A DNA stretch of 64,000 bases from Corynebacterium crudilactis (GTDB taxonomy: Bacteria > Actinomycetota > Actinomycetes > Mycobacteriales > Mycobacteriaceae). The stretch is taken from NCBI RefSeq assembly GCF_001643015.1, contig NZ_CP015622.1:1005358-1069357 (forward strand), in the 5' to 3' direction. The number at the start of each line of letters is the position of its first letter. Position 1 is the stretch's first letter. This document shows, in pieces, positions 27,392 through 36,134 of the stretch. The position numbers were made by a program, and so were the translations under genes. The notes beneath the pieces are model-generated. The model ran no database searches, was not told where the DNA came from, and saw only the letters and a program-made list of their open reading frames with translations.

Positions 27392-29254
27392 ATGCGTGTT
27401 TTAATAATCGATAATTATGATTCTTTCACTTTTAATCTGGCCACTTATGTGGAAGAAATAACTGGTCAGGCGCCTACTGTGGTGCGCAATGACGAACGCA
27501 TAGATGAGACGCTTTTCGACGCCGTCATCCTCTCACCCGGTCCTGGCCACGCCGGAGTTGCGGCAGATTTTGGTATCTGTGCAGGGATTATTGAGCGCGC
27601 CCTCGTGCCGATTCTTGGGGTGTGTTTGGGCCATCAGGGTATTGCGTTGGCACATGGTGGAACTGTGGGGTTAGCACCTCGTCCGGTGCATGGTGAAGCA
27701 TCAGAAATCACGCATAGTGGAGCTGCGCTTTTTGCAGATATTCCGACACATTTTCAGGCGGTGCGCTATCACTCCATGGTGGCCACGCAAATACCAGATT
27801 CGATTACAGTGACAGCCACCAGTGAAGATGGTCTAGTGATGGCGTTAGAACATAAATCTTTGCCACAGTGGGGAGTCCAATTCCATCCAGAATCCATCGG
27901 TGGGCAGTTCGGGCATCAGATCATTAGAAATTTCCTTAATTTAGCACGCAATTATACGTGGGAAATTTCAGAGAAAACCATCAGCCTCAAGGTTGATCCT
28001 GCGGCAGTGTTTGAAACATTGTTTGCAAATTCTACACATGCATTTTGGCTTGATGGTGCAACCGGAACTAGCTATCTTGGCGATGCCAGTGGACCATTGT
28101 CACGGATAAAAACCCACCATGTTGGAGATGATGATTTCTTTACCTGGCTCAAGGACGATCTTGCCGCAAATGCTGTGTCTCCTGGGCAAGGTTTTCGTTT
28201 GGGGTGGGTAGGCTACCTCGGCTATGAAATGAAGGCGGAAAGTGGCGCAGCGGTGCACCATAAATCTTCCTTGCCTGATGCACATTTCATTTTTGCAGAT
28301 CGTGCTATTGCGGTGGAATCAGATCATGTTCGACTCATGGCGATCGGGGAGCAGGAGCAGTGGTTTGCAGAAACTATTGAGCAGCTCCAAGCGCTGAAGG
28401 CTCCACGCAGTCCTTATGCCGGCGAGATTGATTTAAAAGTGCGGGATTCAGAATCAGATTATCTTGCTAAAATCCGGCGTGCACAAGAACTCATTACTCA
28501 TGGTGAATCCTATGAGATCTGCTTGACAACACAGCTAAGTGGTACCACTGACGCAGATCCTTTAGCTGCATATCTGGCGTTAAGGAAAGCGAATCCCACC
28601 GCATATGGCGCCTTCCTTCAACTCGGTGACGTGGTTGTTTTAAGTTCTTCTCCTGAAAGATTTATCACCATCGATGCTGCAGGGCACGTGGAATCTAAGC
28701 CGATTAAAGGCACTCGACCACGCGGACACAGCGCAGCAGAAGATCAAGCAATCATCGCTGAGCTGCGTGCGAATCCTAAAGACCGCGCAGAAAACCTGAT
28801 GATCGTTGATCTTGTGCGAAATGATTTAGCACGAGGCGCGCAGCCTAGCAGCGTTAAAACTTCAAAGCTTTTCGACGTCGAAACCTACGCCACTGTCCAT
28901 CAGCTAGTGAGCACTGTTTCTGCAGAGCTGGGTCATAAAAACGCTATTGATTGCGTGCGTGCAGCTTTTCCAGGCGGTTCGATGACTGGAGCTCCAAAAC
29001 TGCGCACGATGGAAATTATCGATGAGCTAGAAACTGGACCGCGAGGTATTTACTCAGGAGGCCTGGGGTATTTTTCTCTGGATGGTTCTGTTGATTTATC
29101 CATGGTGATTAGAACTCTTGTTATGCACAATAATCATGTGGAATATGGCGTTGGAGGTGCGATTCTTGCGCTGTCTGATCCTCAAGCGGAGTGGGAAGAA
29201 ATCCGCGTAAAGTCTAGGCCGTTGCTCAACCTGTTTGGAGCTAAGTTCCCATGA
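27392..29254 (+). CDS. pabAB: Aminodeoxychorismate synthase, fused PabA-PabB
   Basis: 620 aa from ATG 27392 (RBS GGAGG). Residues about 1-190 are the glutamine amidotransferase: NYDSFTFN, GVCLGHQGIALAHG with the catalytic Cys, and VQFHPES. The rest is the chorismate-binding PabB domain: SSSPERF, SKPIKGTRPRG, LMIVDLVRNDLARG and GGSMTGAPK. It turns chorismate and glutamine into 4-amino-4-deoxychorismate for folate synthesis. The fused form is usual in Corynebacterium and Streptomyces. It overlaps pabC by 4 bp. Confidence 0.95.
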   Translation: MRVLIIDNYDSFTFNLATYVEEITGQAPTVVRNDERIDETLFDAVILSPGPGHAGVAADFGICAGIIERALVPILGVCLGHQGIALAHGGTVGLAPRPVHGEASEITHSGAALFADIPTHFQAVRYHSMVATQIPDSITVTATSEDGLVMALEHKSLPQWGVQFHPESIGGQFGHQIIRNFLNLARNYTWEISEKTISLKVDPAAVFETLFANSTHAFWLDGATGTSYLGDASGPLSRIKTHHVGDDDFFTWLKDDLAANAVSPGQGFRLGWVGYLGYEMKAESGAAVHHKSSLPDAHFIFADRAIAVESDHVRLMAIGEQEQWFAETIEQLQALKAPRSPYAGEIDLKVRDSESDYLAKIRRAQELITHGESYEICLTTQLSGTTDADPLAAYLALRKANPTAYGAFLQLGDVVVLSSSPERFITIDAAGHVESKPIKGTRPRGHSAAEDQAIIAELRANPKDRAENLMIVDLVRNDLARGAQPSSVKTSKLFDVETYATVHQLVSTVSAELGHKNAIDCVRAAFPGGSMTGAPKLRTMEIIDELETGPRGIYSGGLGYFSLDGSVDLSMVIRTLVMHNNHVEYGVGGAILALSDPQAEWEEIRVKSRPLLNLFGAKFP

Positions 29255-29970
29255 CTTATTTGCTGTGGGATGGAGATACCCTGTATAAAGGCGCATCGCA
29301 GAGATCGCCTCAAGTTGTAGATTCCTATTTGGTTCAGGATAAACACGTGGTGCGTTGGGATCTTCATGAAAAAAGATTTGCCGCAAGCAGCACTCCAGAA
29401 GCGTGGCCATTTTTAAGTGAAGTGCGTAAAGCAATTCCAGAAAAAGGAGCATGGTTTCCTCGTGTTGAGTGGCATGGTGCCGATAATTTTGCCGTCGCTC
29501 TTCGACCCGCTCCGCCATTGCGTAAAACAAGTTCCCTGTGGCTTCCAGAATCACCTGACCCACGCACATTCCCCACGATTAAAGGACCAGACCTCAAAGT
29601 TTTAGCCTGGTTGCGGAGTCGAGCTCATGATAATGGTTTCGATGATGCGCTTTTAATAAGCCCTGATGGCACCATCATGGAAGCTGCTAACGCCGCAGTA
29701 GTTTTTTGGGCAGATAAGAAGACTGTGATCTTGCCTAAGCAAGAGGTGTTGCCGTCCATAACGGTTGCAGCCACATTGCCGCTGTGGGAAAAGGACGGCA
29801 TTACCATCATCAGAGAAGATATCCGGCGCATTGATATTCCTGCGTGGTGTGGAAGTTCTCTTCATGGCTGGACGCCTGTGGTGAGTTGGGGCAGAGGTTT
29901 AGGCAGAATTGCTGCTGCCCAAGCTCCGTCGGTAAAGCCATGGAATACACAACTGCGCCCGTTCCTTTAA
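29251..29970 (+). CDS. pabC: Aminodeoxychorismate lyase, class IV aminotransferase family
   Basis: 239 aa. PLP fold-type IV protein: the likely PLP lysine is in TIKGPDLKVLAWLR, followed by GFDDALLISPDGTIMEAANAAVVFW, the typical cofactor-phosphate motif. It releases pyruvate from aminodeoxychorismate to give p-aminobenzoate. It overlaps pabAB by 4 bp, which supports the assignment. A GC-rich hairpin (CTGCGC ... GCGCAG, about 29953-29985) covers the stop codon and may be the operon terminator. Confidence 0.88.
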   Translation: MTYLLWDGDTLYKGASQRSPQVVDSYLVQDKHVVRWDLHEKRFAASSTPEAWPFLSEVRKAIPEKGAWFPRVEWHGADNFAVALRPAPPLRKTSSLWLPESPDPRTFPTIKGPDLKVLAWLRSRAHDNGFDDALLISPDGTIMEAANAAVVFWADKKTVILPKQEVLPSITVAATLPLWEKDGITIIREDIRRIDIPAWCGSSLHGWTPVVSWGRGLGRIAAAQAPSVKPWNTQLRPFL

Positions 29971-29992
29971 GGAATCGAGCGCAGTAGGGGAA

Positions 29993-30388
29993 TTAAGCTT
30001 CGGTGGTTTCTTCAGTTTCTTTAGTTGCGGTGTCGCGACCTTCAGCAAGCTGAGTGCGTGCAGCGCGCAACCATTCTGGCTGATTTTCCAGAAGTGCCTT
30101 GATATCGGCGGTGGTTAGCGGTTTGTCCAATTCGTTCTTTTTTAGAGCCGCGATGGTGATGCCCAATTTTTGAGCTACCACTGGACGAGGGTGTGGACCT
30201 TCGCGACGTAGTGTTTGGAGCCACTCCGGTGGATTTTCCTGCAGGTTTTTGAACTCTTGATGAGTTACTGCACCTGTTTGGAACTCCTCTGGCGTGGCGG
30301 GCAAAAACAGACCGAGCTTCTTAGCGGCAGTCTGTGGCTTCATAGCCCGGCCCGATGGCTGGCGTACAGATTCTTCGTTCACGCCCAT
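29993..30388 (-). CDS. DUF5997 family protein
   Basis: 131 aa from ATG 30388; a second ATG at 30343 (MKPQTAAKKLGLFLPATPEEFQ) gives 116 aa and may be the real start, since the region before it looks unlike the family. Two repeats of a short helical motif, NLQENPPEWLQTLRREGPHPRPVVAQKLGI and LLENQPEWLRAARTQL, are visible. The family is conserved in actinobacteria without a known role. It is divergent from the LysR-effector-like gene; only 18 bp separate the start codons if the long form is right. Confidence 0.78.
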   Translation of the reverse strand: MGVNEESVRQPSGRAMKPQTAAKKLGLFLPATPEEFQTGAVTHQEFKNLQENPPEWLQTLRREGPHPRPVVAQKLGITIAALKKNELDKPLTTADIKALLENQPEWLRAARTQLAEGRDTATKETEETTEA

Positions 30389-30393
30389 AACGG

Positions 30394-30399
30394 TAGCAT
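30394..30399 (+). promoter_or_regulatory. Probable -10 element of a leaderless gene
   Basis: TAGCAT fits the corynebacterial -10 pattern TANNNT and ends 7 bp before the ATG at 30407. No ribosome site is present, so the transcript probably starts at the ATG. Confidence 0.45.
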
Positions 30400-30406
30400 T
30401 GTTTTC

Positions 30407-31081
30407 ATGCTGACCTTAAGTTTCATCACTGGCACCGAGCCAGGAAAGTGGTTTACCCGTTTCCGGGATCGGACACATCATGGTCGATTTGAGACGATTG
30501 ATTCGGATGATGCACTTGGTGAGATGCTTGCTGGCCAGGCACAACTCGCATTAAGTCGGCTCCCAGACGCGCGTATCGACGACTCCCTTCACGTGGTTAA
30601 ACTGTATGAAGAAAGTCCCGGTATCGCTTTTCCCAAAGACTTCTTTTTAAGTGCTGAAGAAGGTGCCGTGGACCCGGCTGAATTAGATGGGGAGATCATT
30701 AACTGGCAGATGCCAGACTCCGGAGAAGTTGATACTGCAGCCGTGCGGGATGCCCTCCAAATCGTTGCGGCAAACGTTGGTGTCGTTATTGCTCCACGTC
30801 CGTTGCTGAAAGTGTTGAGCAAGAAATTAGTTGAACACAGAGAGCTCAAAGGCGGGATAGAAACAACCATCGCGTTGGTATGGAAAAAAGACGAGGATTC
30901 TGAGGAAATTCAGGACTTCGTGGGAATCGCTCGCGGTCGAACCCGTAATTCCAGCAGGAAACCTACGGTAAAGCTCAGCGCTCGTGAGAAATCTCTGGCA
31001 AAACAGGCCCGCAGACAGGGGGAGAAACCAAAAACCCAAAAACGGACTCCACCTAGAAAACGGCCTCAAAAACGGCGATAA
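30407..31081 (+). CDS. LysR-type effector-domain protein without DNA-binding domain
   Basis: 224 aa from ATG 30407. The sequence is read as the periplasmic-binding-like effector domain of LysR regulators (FITGTEPGKWFTRF opening, VVKLYEESPGIAFPKDF, IVAANVGVVIAPRPLLKVLSKK), but there is no helix-turn-helix in front of it. The last about 50 residues are strongly basic (KQARRQGEKPKTQKRTPP and on), which suggests nucleic acid contact or disorder. Its partner gene is the divergent DUF5997 gene, and the pair is conserved in corynebacteria. The function is unknown. Confidence 0.75.
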   Translation: MLTLSFITGTEPGKWFTRFRDRTHHGRFETIDSDDALGEMLAGQAQLALSRLPDARIDDSLHVVKLYEESPGIAFPKDFFLSAEEGAVDPAELDGEIINWQMPDSGEVDTAAVRDALQIVAANVGVVIAPRPLLKVLSKKLVEHRELKGGIETTIALVWKKDEDSEEIQDFVGIARGRTRNSSRKPTVKLSAREKSLAKQARRQGEKPKTQKRTPPRKRPQKRR

Positions 31082-31138
31082 GGTTCACCCATTCTTTTCC
31101 GGTTGCCGATTGAAGTAATTATCTGGACAATTGCGGGC

Positions 31139-31669
31139 ATGGTTGAAAAAGACTTCACTATCCGACCAATCCGCGAGGGTGATTTCCCTCAGGTGAGGGA
31201 CATCTACGAATTGGGACTGGAAACGGGACATGCGTCTTATGAGACTTCTGGTCCCACGTGGGAGCAGTTCACCCAAATGAAAATTATGGATACCGTTATG
31301 GTCGCGGTAGAAAACAATGACCCCAACTTCATTCTTGGATGGGTATCTGCAGCACCGATTTCAACAAGGCAGGTTTTTCACGGAGTGGTGGAGGATTCTA
31401 TCTATATCCACCCTCAAGGCCAGGGGCGCGGTGTCGGAGGCGCTTTGCTTAATGCACTGATTGAGTTGTGTGAAACCAGCGGAGTGTGGTCTATCCACTC
31501 GTGGATTTTCCCCGAAAATTCAGGCTCTGCGAAGCTTCATGAATCTCGGGGGTTTGTGAAAGTAGGCACCATGCATCAAATGGCTCGTATGCCTTATGGC
31601 GAAATGGAAGGACAATGGCGCGATTGCGATCTGTGGGAACGCCTCTTGTCCGTTCCAGCGCAGGTTTAA
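31139..31669 (+). CDS. GNAT acetyltransferase, phosphinothricin acetyltransferase-like
   Basis: 176 aa from ATG 31139; an upstream TTG at 31103 is possible. GNAT fold: TIRPIREGDFPQVRDIY at the start, GWVSAAPISTR strand, and acetyl-CoA loop YIHPQGQGRGVGGALL. The order resembles phosphinothricin/methionine-sulfone N-acetyltransferases, which act on small amino-acid-like amines. It overlaps the end of the convergent pxpC by 4 bp. The substrate is inferred from family resemblance only. Confidence 0.85.
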   Translation: MVEKDFTIRPIREGDFPQVRDIYELGLETGHASYETSGPTWEQFTQMKIMDTVMVAVENNDPNFILGWVSAAPISTRQVFHGVVEDSIYIHPQGQGRGVGGALLNALIELCETSGVWSIHSWIFPENSGSAKLHESRGFVKVGTMHQMARMPYGEMEGQWRDCDLWERLLSVPAQV

Positions 31670-32547
31670 GCCAAAGTAAATCTAACTCGGTCGCCTGGTA
31701 AAAGTTGTGCAGACCTATCGCAAGATTCGGAAGTTAACACGGCAATGACTGGGTAACCACCAGTCACAGGGTGATCGGGGCCAAACACCACGGGGTTTCC
31801 GCCAGGAGGGACTTGGATGGAACCCCGAACCATTCCTTCACTTTTTAATTCTCCTCTCATCCGTCGCTCCAGCGGTATTGCGGAATTCAACCGCAAACCA
31901 ATGCGATTGGAATCATTACTCACGGTGAAAATTTGAGTGAAGAAGCTATCCAAGGATTCCGGTGTAAACCATTTATCACGTGGACCACGAATGACATTGA
32001 GTGTTTCTATATGCCGCTGTTGCCAAGCCACAGGAAGCTGGCGCAGCTTGGGCCACCACTGAGAATCAGCAATGTCGGTGGCAAGGGAGATAACATCATC
32101 TATTTCAAGCGGTGGTGGTCCCATGCGTGAAATCAGATCTGTGGAGGCAGACCCTAAAGTTTTCTCTACGGCAAACCCACCTCTTGCTGCGAAATAGGCA
32201 CGCATACCTAAAGCAGCAGGCTCGAGTCGAATGCAATCGCCAGGTGCCACATCAATGATGGTGTTGGTGGTTGCATTTTTAGAGTGGCCCGCAGCTGTTC
32301 GTACAGAAACGGCAGCCTCTGTTCCGGTAAAAATAATTGAGGTGATGGCTTGTGCTTCTATCTCAAACCCGCCGAGCAAAATTTCTACGACGGTTGCATT
32401 GGGATCGTTGCCCACGGCGTGGTTAGCGCGAGCTGCAGAGAGCCGATCAAAGGAACCAGAAGTACCTACACCCGAGCTGGCAAACCCAAAGCGACCGCGA
32501 TCTTGAAAGATTGCCTGGGGGCCAGTGGATATTACTTTGAAACTCAT
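31666..32547 (-). CDS. pxpC: 5-oxoprolinase subunit C (biotin-dependent carboxyltransferase fold)
   Basis: 293 aa. KipA/PxpC family: FQDRGRFGFASSGVGTSGSFDRLSAARANH at the start, ARGGFAVEKTLGSASTD in the middle, and GGNPVVFGPDHPVTGGYPVIAVL near the end. With PxpA and PxpB it hydrolyses 5-oxoproline to glutamate using ATP. Its start overlaps the pxpB stop by 4 bp. It is last in the NRAMP-pxpA-pxpB-pxpC operon. Confidence 0.92.
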   Translation of the reverse strand: MSFKVISTGPQAIFQDRGRFGFASSGVGTSGSFDRLSAARANHAVGNDPNATVVEILLGGFEIEAQAITSIIFTGTEAAVSVRTAAGHSKNATTNTIIDVAPGDCIRLEPAALGMRAYFAARGGFAVEKTLGSASTDLISRMGPPPLEIDDVISLATDIADSQWWPKLRQLPVAWQQRHIETLNVIRGPRDKWFTPESLDSFFTQIFTVSNDSNRIGLRLNSAIPLERRMRGELKSEGMVRGSIQVPPGGNPVVFGPDHPVTGGYPVIAVLTSESCDRSAQLLPGDRVRFTLA

Positions 32548-33194
32548 TTTTTCACCTGCACAAATTTGACAGAATCACCGGGTTTGAGAAGCGAGGGCTG
32601 CCACCGATCGACATCCCACATGGGGATTTTCGTGGTGCCAAGGAGCTGCCAACCGCCAGGAGATTGCTGTGGGTACACCGCGCTGAACTCACCTGCCACG
32701 GCGACGGAACCCGCCGGAATTTTGGTGCGAGGTGATTCTAATCGTGGAATATCCCACAGTGGGCTCTGGGGGATTAAGTAGTAGAAACCGGGAGCGAATC
32801 CGCCAAAAGCAGCAGTCCATAGAGTGTTTGAGTGCTGTTCAATAACTTGTTCAACGCTTAATCCGGTGTGTTTTGCTACTGCCTCTAAATCCGGACCATC
32901 ATAAACAACTGGTATTTCCACAGTTTCAGATGCCTTTTCCGCGGCCCCTGAAGGAGTCAACCGAATGGAATCGACGATCTCCGCGAATCTGCTCGGAGTG
33001 ATCTGCGTGGTATCGAAAGTAACCAAGAGCGTTTGGGCAGCGGGAACCGTATCAATAATTCCCGGCACTTGCATGCCAACCAAGGATCGATTAAGCGCCA
33101 AAACAGCATCTAAGACACTTCCTCTAACAGCAGTAGCATCTTCTGTAAGGAAATCAATGATGACAGCCTGATCGCCACACGGTCTAATGAGCAT
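32544..33194 (-). CDS. pxpB: 5-oxoprolinase subunit B
   Basis: 216 aa from ATG 33194 (CAGG upstream); a longer start at 33212 is possible. KipI/PxpB family: RPCGDQAVIIDF opening, TGLSVEQVIEQHSNTLWTAAFGGFAPGFYYL and the PAGSVAVAGEFSAVYPQQSPGGWQLLG motif, all diagnostic. It works with PxpA and PxpC on 5-oxoproline. It overlaps pxpA by 11 bp upstream and pxpC by 4 bp downstream, so the three subunits are translationally coupled. Confidence 0.92.
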   Translation of the reverse strand: MLIRPCGDQAVIIDFLTEDATAVRGSVLDAVLALNRSLVGMQVPGIIDTVPAAQTLLVTFDTTQITPSRFAEIVDSIRLTPSGAAEKASETVEIPVVYDGPDLEAVAKHTGLSVEQVIEQHSNTLWTAAFGGFAPGFYYLIPQSPLWDIPRLESPRTKIPAGSVAVAGEFSAVYPQQSPGGWQLLGTTKIPMWDVDRWQPSLLKPGDSVKFVQVKK

Positions 33195-33942
33195 AGGAAA
33201 CCTGCACATCATGTGCGCTTAGCGAAGACACGATTTTTTGAACCAAGGCTAAAGCCTGCGGGTTGTCACCATGCACACAGATGGAGTCGGCGTCGACAAG
33301 CACGCTTTCACCGGTGATTGCAGTGATGGGGCGGCCGGTCGCAAACGCCAAGGCCTGCGTGGCTGCGGTTTGTGGGTCGTGGTGCACCGCGCCGGGCAGC
33401 TTGCGGGAAACCAGCTGGCCGTCGGCGGTATACGCGCGGTCGGCGAAGGTTTCTTGTTCCACCTGAAGGCCGGCGACACGCGCTTGTGCGACAATCTGTG
33501 AACCTGCCAATGCCATCAGCGTTAATGAAGGATCAACCAATAGGATGCCTTCAATGACAGCGGCAGCCTGGGCTTCATTAACCGCAATGGTGTTGTACAA
33601 AGCGCCGTGGGGTTTTACATAGTCCACGGTTGCACCGCTTGCTGTCGCTGCCGCCTTGATAGCTCCAATTTGATAGATGGTTTCAGCAACCAGGTCATCG
33701 TGGGCGTAATCGATGTTCCGGCGCCCAAAACCTGCAATGTCGTTGTAACCAATGTGGGCGCCAATGCGCACCCCGCGAGCATGTGCCGCGCGCACTGTTT
33801 TCAGCAATACTGTGGCATCACCTGCGTGGAAACCGCACGCAATATTTGCGCTGGAGACAAGGTCAAGAACGGCTTCGTCGTTGCCCATGATCCAGTTGCC
33901 GTAGCTTTCGCCGAGGTCGCTGTTGAGATCGATGGTGGTCAT
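33184..33942 (-). CDS. pxpA: 5-oxoprolinase subunit A (LamB/YcsF family)
   Basis: 252 aa from ATG 33942, chosen for the AAAGGA ribosome site and the family start TTIDLNSDLGESYGNW. Further LamB/YcsF motifs: SANIACGFHAGDA, GAHIGYNDIAGFGRR and YVKPHGALYN. PxpA is the hydrolytic subunit of the prokaryotic 5-oxoprolinase. It lies 22 bp after the NRAMP-like transporter gene. Confidence 0.94.
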   Translation of the reverse strand: MTTIDLNSDLGESYGNWIMGNDEAVLDLVSSANIACGFHAGDATVLLKTVRAAHARGVRIGAHIGYNDIAGFGRRNIDYAHDDLVAETIYQIGAIKAAATASGATVDYVKPHGALYNTIAVNEAQAAAVIEGILLVDPSLTLMALAGSQIVAQARVAGLQVEQETFADRAYTADGQLVSRKLPGAVHHDPQTAATQALAFATGRPITAITGESVLVDADSICVHGDNPQALALVQKIVSSLSAHDVQVSYAH

Positions 33943-33964
33943 GAAAATTGTCCTTTCAAAACTT

Positions 33965-35239
33965 TTAACTACTGAGCAGATCGAAAACTCCACCGAAGGA
34001 GATATACGCCAGGAACCACGCGATGATCAGGCCAATCACACCGACAATAATGAGCCATAAGGGGTATTTATAACCCTTGAGGAGATCTTTTTGTCGGAAG
34101 ATCGCCACATAGACCATGAGGGTGAATCCGATGGGGAGCACGAGGCCGTTAAACGCTCCGGCGAAGACCAAGAGGGTTGCTGGGGCAGTGCCGAGGAAGA
34201 TGAAAACGGAGCAAGAAATAAGGATGAATGCGATGGTTACCCAGTTTTGCAGACGCTGTTTTTCTGGCTTGTTTTCCACCAGGAAGGTTGCTGAGGTGTA
34301 GCTGGCGCCGATCACTGAGGAGATGGAAGCAGCCCACAAAACAGCACCAAAGATGCGGAGTCCGATATCACCGGCAGCGTGCTGGAATGCTTCTGCAGCT
34401 GGGTTTCCATCGGTGGATAGGGTTACGCCACCAGCGACAACGCCAAGTACGGCGAGGAACAGAACAACGCGCATGAGACCGGTGATCAAGATTCCGGTGA
34501 TAGAAGAGTTAGACACAGATTTAACATGATCGGGACCAGTCAGGCCGGAATCAAGCATGCGGTGGGCACCAGCGTAAGTGATATAACCGCCAACAGTGCC
34601 GCCGACAAGGGTGGTGATAACTAGCCAGTTGATGGTGTCGGGAAGAACTGCATTTTTCAGTGCCAAACCAACAGGAGGCTGGGAGACAAAGGCAACGTAG
34701 ATGGTCAGTGCGATCATGACGACGCCGAGAACGACGAGGAATTTATCCAGTGCTGCACCGAGTCGTTTGAATAAGAAGATGGCAATGGCGATGGCTGCGG
34801 TGATGACACCGCCGACTTTCACATCCCAACCCAGTAGGGCGTTCAGACCTAAGCCGCCACCGGCGATGTTGCCGATATTAAAGACTGCGCCACCGATGCA
34901 GACCAGCACCGCCAAGACCCAGCCCAAGCCAGGAACAACAGTGTTGCCCAGTTCTTGTGCGCGCATGCCGGAAATTCCGATGATGCGCCACACATTTAAC
35001 TGCACGGCGATATCAATGAGGATGGAAATAAGGATGGCGAAAGCAAAGGCGGCGCCGAGCTGATTTGTGAATACTGCAGTTTGAGTGAGGAAGCCCGGGC
35101 CGATTGCAGAGGTTGCCATCAAGAAGATGGCACCCATCAGTGCACTGCGGCCGGAGGCGCTTACTGCGGCTTGTTTCAGAGACGGTGCATTCGCTTTGGC
35201 GATTGCTTGGGCATCGTGTTGTTCATGGGAAGAATCCAC
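33965..35239 (-). CDS. NRAMP-family transporter of the oxoprolinase operon (YcsG-like)
   Basis: 424 aa from GTG 35239, chosen for AAAGGAG 7 bp upstream; the frame is open 79 codons further, into the GntR gene, and that extension is rejected. About 11 membrane helices. ATSAIGPGFLTQTAVFTNQLGAAF corresponds to NRAMP helix 1, but the metal-binding DPGN motif is replaced by GPGF, as in the YcsG branch linked to pxpABC. I infer transport of an organic substrate such as 5-oxoproline, or a cation coupled to it, rather than Mn2+ uptake. It is first in the operon and is probably controlled by the divergent GntR regulator. Confidence 0.88.
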   Translation of the reverse strand: MDSSHEQHDAQAIAKANAPSLKQAAVSASGRSALMGAIFLMATSAIGPGFLTQTAVFTNQLGAAFAFAILISILIDIAVQLNVWRIIGISGMRAQELGNTVVPGLGWVLAVLVCIGGAVFNIGNIAGGGLGLNALLGWDVKVGGVITAAIAIAIFLFKRLGAALDKFLVVLGVVMIALTIYVAFVSQPPVGLALKNAVLPDTINWLVITTLVGGTVGGYITYAGAHRMLDSGLTGPDHVKSVSNSSITGILITGLMRVVLFLAVLGVVAGGVTLSTDGNPAAEAFQHAAGDIGLRIFGAVLWAASISSVIGASYTSATFLVENKPEKQRLQNWVTIAFILISCSVFIFLGTAPATLLVFAGAFNGLVLPIGFTLMVYVAIFRQKDLLKGYKYPLWLIIVGVIGLIIAWFLAYISFGGVFDLLSS

Positions 35240-35263
35240 TATCGCACTCCTTTCATCCAGGGG

Positions 35264-35282
35264 AAGATTGTTGAACAATCTT
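35264..35282. promoter_or_regulatory. Perfect 9-1-9 palindrome between the oxoproline operon and its GntR gene
   Basis: AAGATTGTTGAACAATCTT, arms of 9 bp around one G, 25 bp upstream of the transporter start. A second, shorter palindrome TTGTG-CCA-CACAA lies at 35315-35327. The size and symmetry suit a GntR/FadR-type dimer, and the regulator gene is next door. No experimental support is known to me. Confidence 0.65.
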
Positions 35283-35402
35283 GGTGAGCTGAGGATGAGT
35301 TTAGACTGAATGTGTTGTGCCACACAATCTTTTTGTTCAATATTGAGGTGCGGATCAAGCCCAACCACCCCCGCTGATAGTTGATCTACTAAAATCAGCG
35401 AC

Positions 35403-36056
35403 ATGACGCAGGCAATTGCAGTATCTCTGGATTTGGCGGCGCGCATCACTGCAAAGATTGACCGGGGAGAACTCACCCCAGGTACCCGGCTTTCAGAAGT
35501 TGCGCTGGCGGAGGAACTAGGTGTTTCTAGAAATACCCTGCGGGAAGCATTCCGAGTGTTGATGCGGGATGGATTGGTTGATCACATCCCTAACCGTGGT
35601 GTTTTTGTCCATACTTTTACACGGGCAGATGTTGAAGATCTGTATGCCTATCGCATGTTTATAGAGATCTCTGCAATTCGTGCAGCGCGCCACAAGTCTG
35701 AGATCCTTGAGAAATCATTGGATACAATGCGGGAAGCTTATGAGCGGGGTGCAGCAGCAAATGCTGTGGGGGATTGGCAGACTGTTGGGTCCGCTAATAG
35801 TGCATTTCACCTGGCCATTGTGGATTTGGCGGGGGTGGCACGTTTATCTGCAGATGCCCGAAAAGTGTTGGCGCTTGCACGCATTGGCTTCATGGCTACC
35901 TACAATGTGGAAACTTTTCACAGCATCTATGTGGAAATGAATCATCAGATCTTGAAGTATCTGGTTGCCAAGGAATTTGAGGAGGCGGAAAAGTACGTGG
36001 AAAAATACTTTGAATACTCACGCCGTGATCTTTTTGAGCATCTACCAGAAAATTAG
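35403..36056 (+). CDS. GntR/FadR-family regulator, probable regulator of the oxoproline operon
   Basis: 217 aa. The winged helix at about residues 10-75 has LTPGTRLSEVALAEELGVSRNTLREAFRVLMRDGLVDHIPNRGVFV, the full GntR signature. A helical FCD effector domain follows, with conserved FHLAIVDLAG and His/Asp positions that bind a metal and a carboxylate ligand in this family. It is divergent from the transporter-pxpABC operon. The ligand is inferred to be 5-oxoproline or glutamate-related. Confidence 0.88.
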   Translation: MTQAIAVSLDLAARITAKIDRGELTPGTRLSEVALAEELGVSRNTLREAFRVLMRDGLVDHIPNRGVFVHTFTRADVEDLYAYRMFIEISAIRAARHKSEILEKSLDTMREAYERGAAANAVGDWQTVGSANSAFHLAIVDLAGVARLSADARKVLALARIGFMATYNVETFHSIYVEMNHQILKYLVAKEFEEAEKYVEKYFEYSRRDLFEHLPEN

Positions 36057-36134
36057 AATTACGCTAGGATAGGTGCCTTAAGTGTCACAACCAGCGAGAT
36101 CTTGGTTGTAGCGCCAGGGAAGGAGGCTCACCCC

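Noticed and set aside
35240-35476. 79-codon N-terminal extension of the NRAMP-type transporter
   Set aside because: It would run across the operator region and into the divergent GntR gene; the GTG at 35239 has a proper ribosome site.
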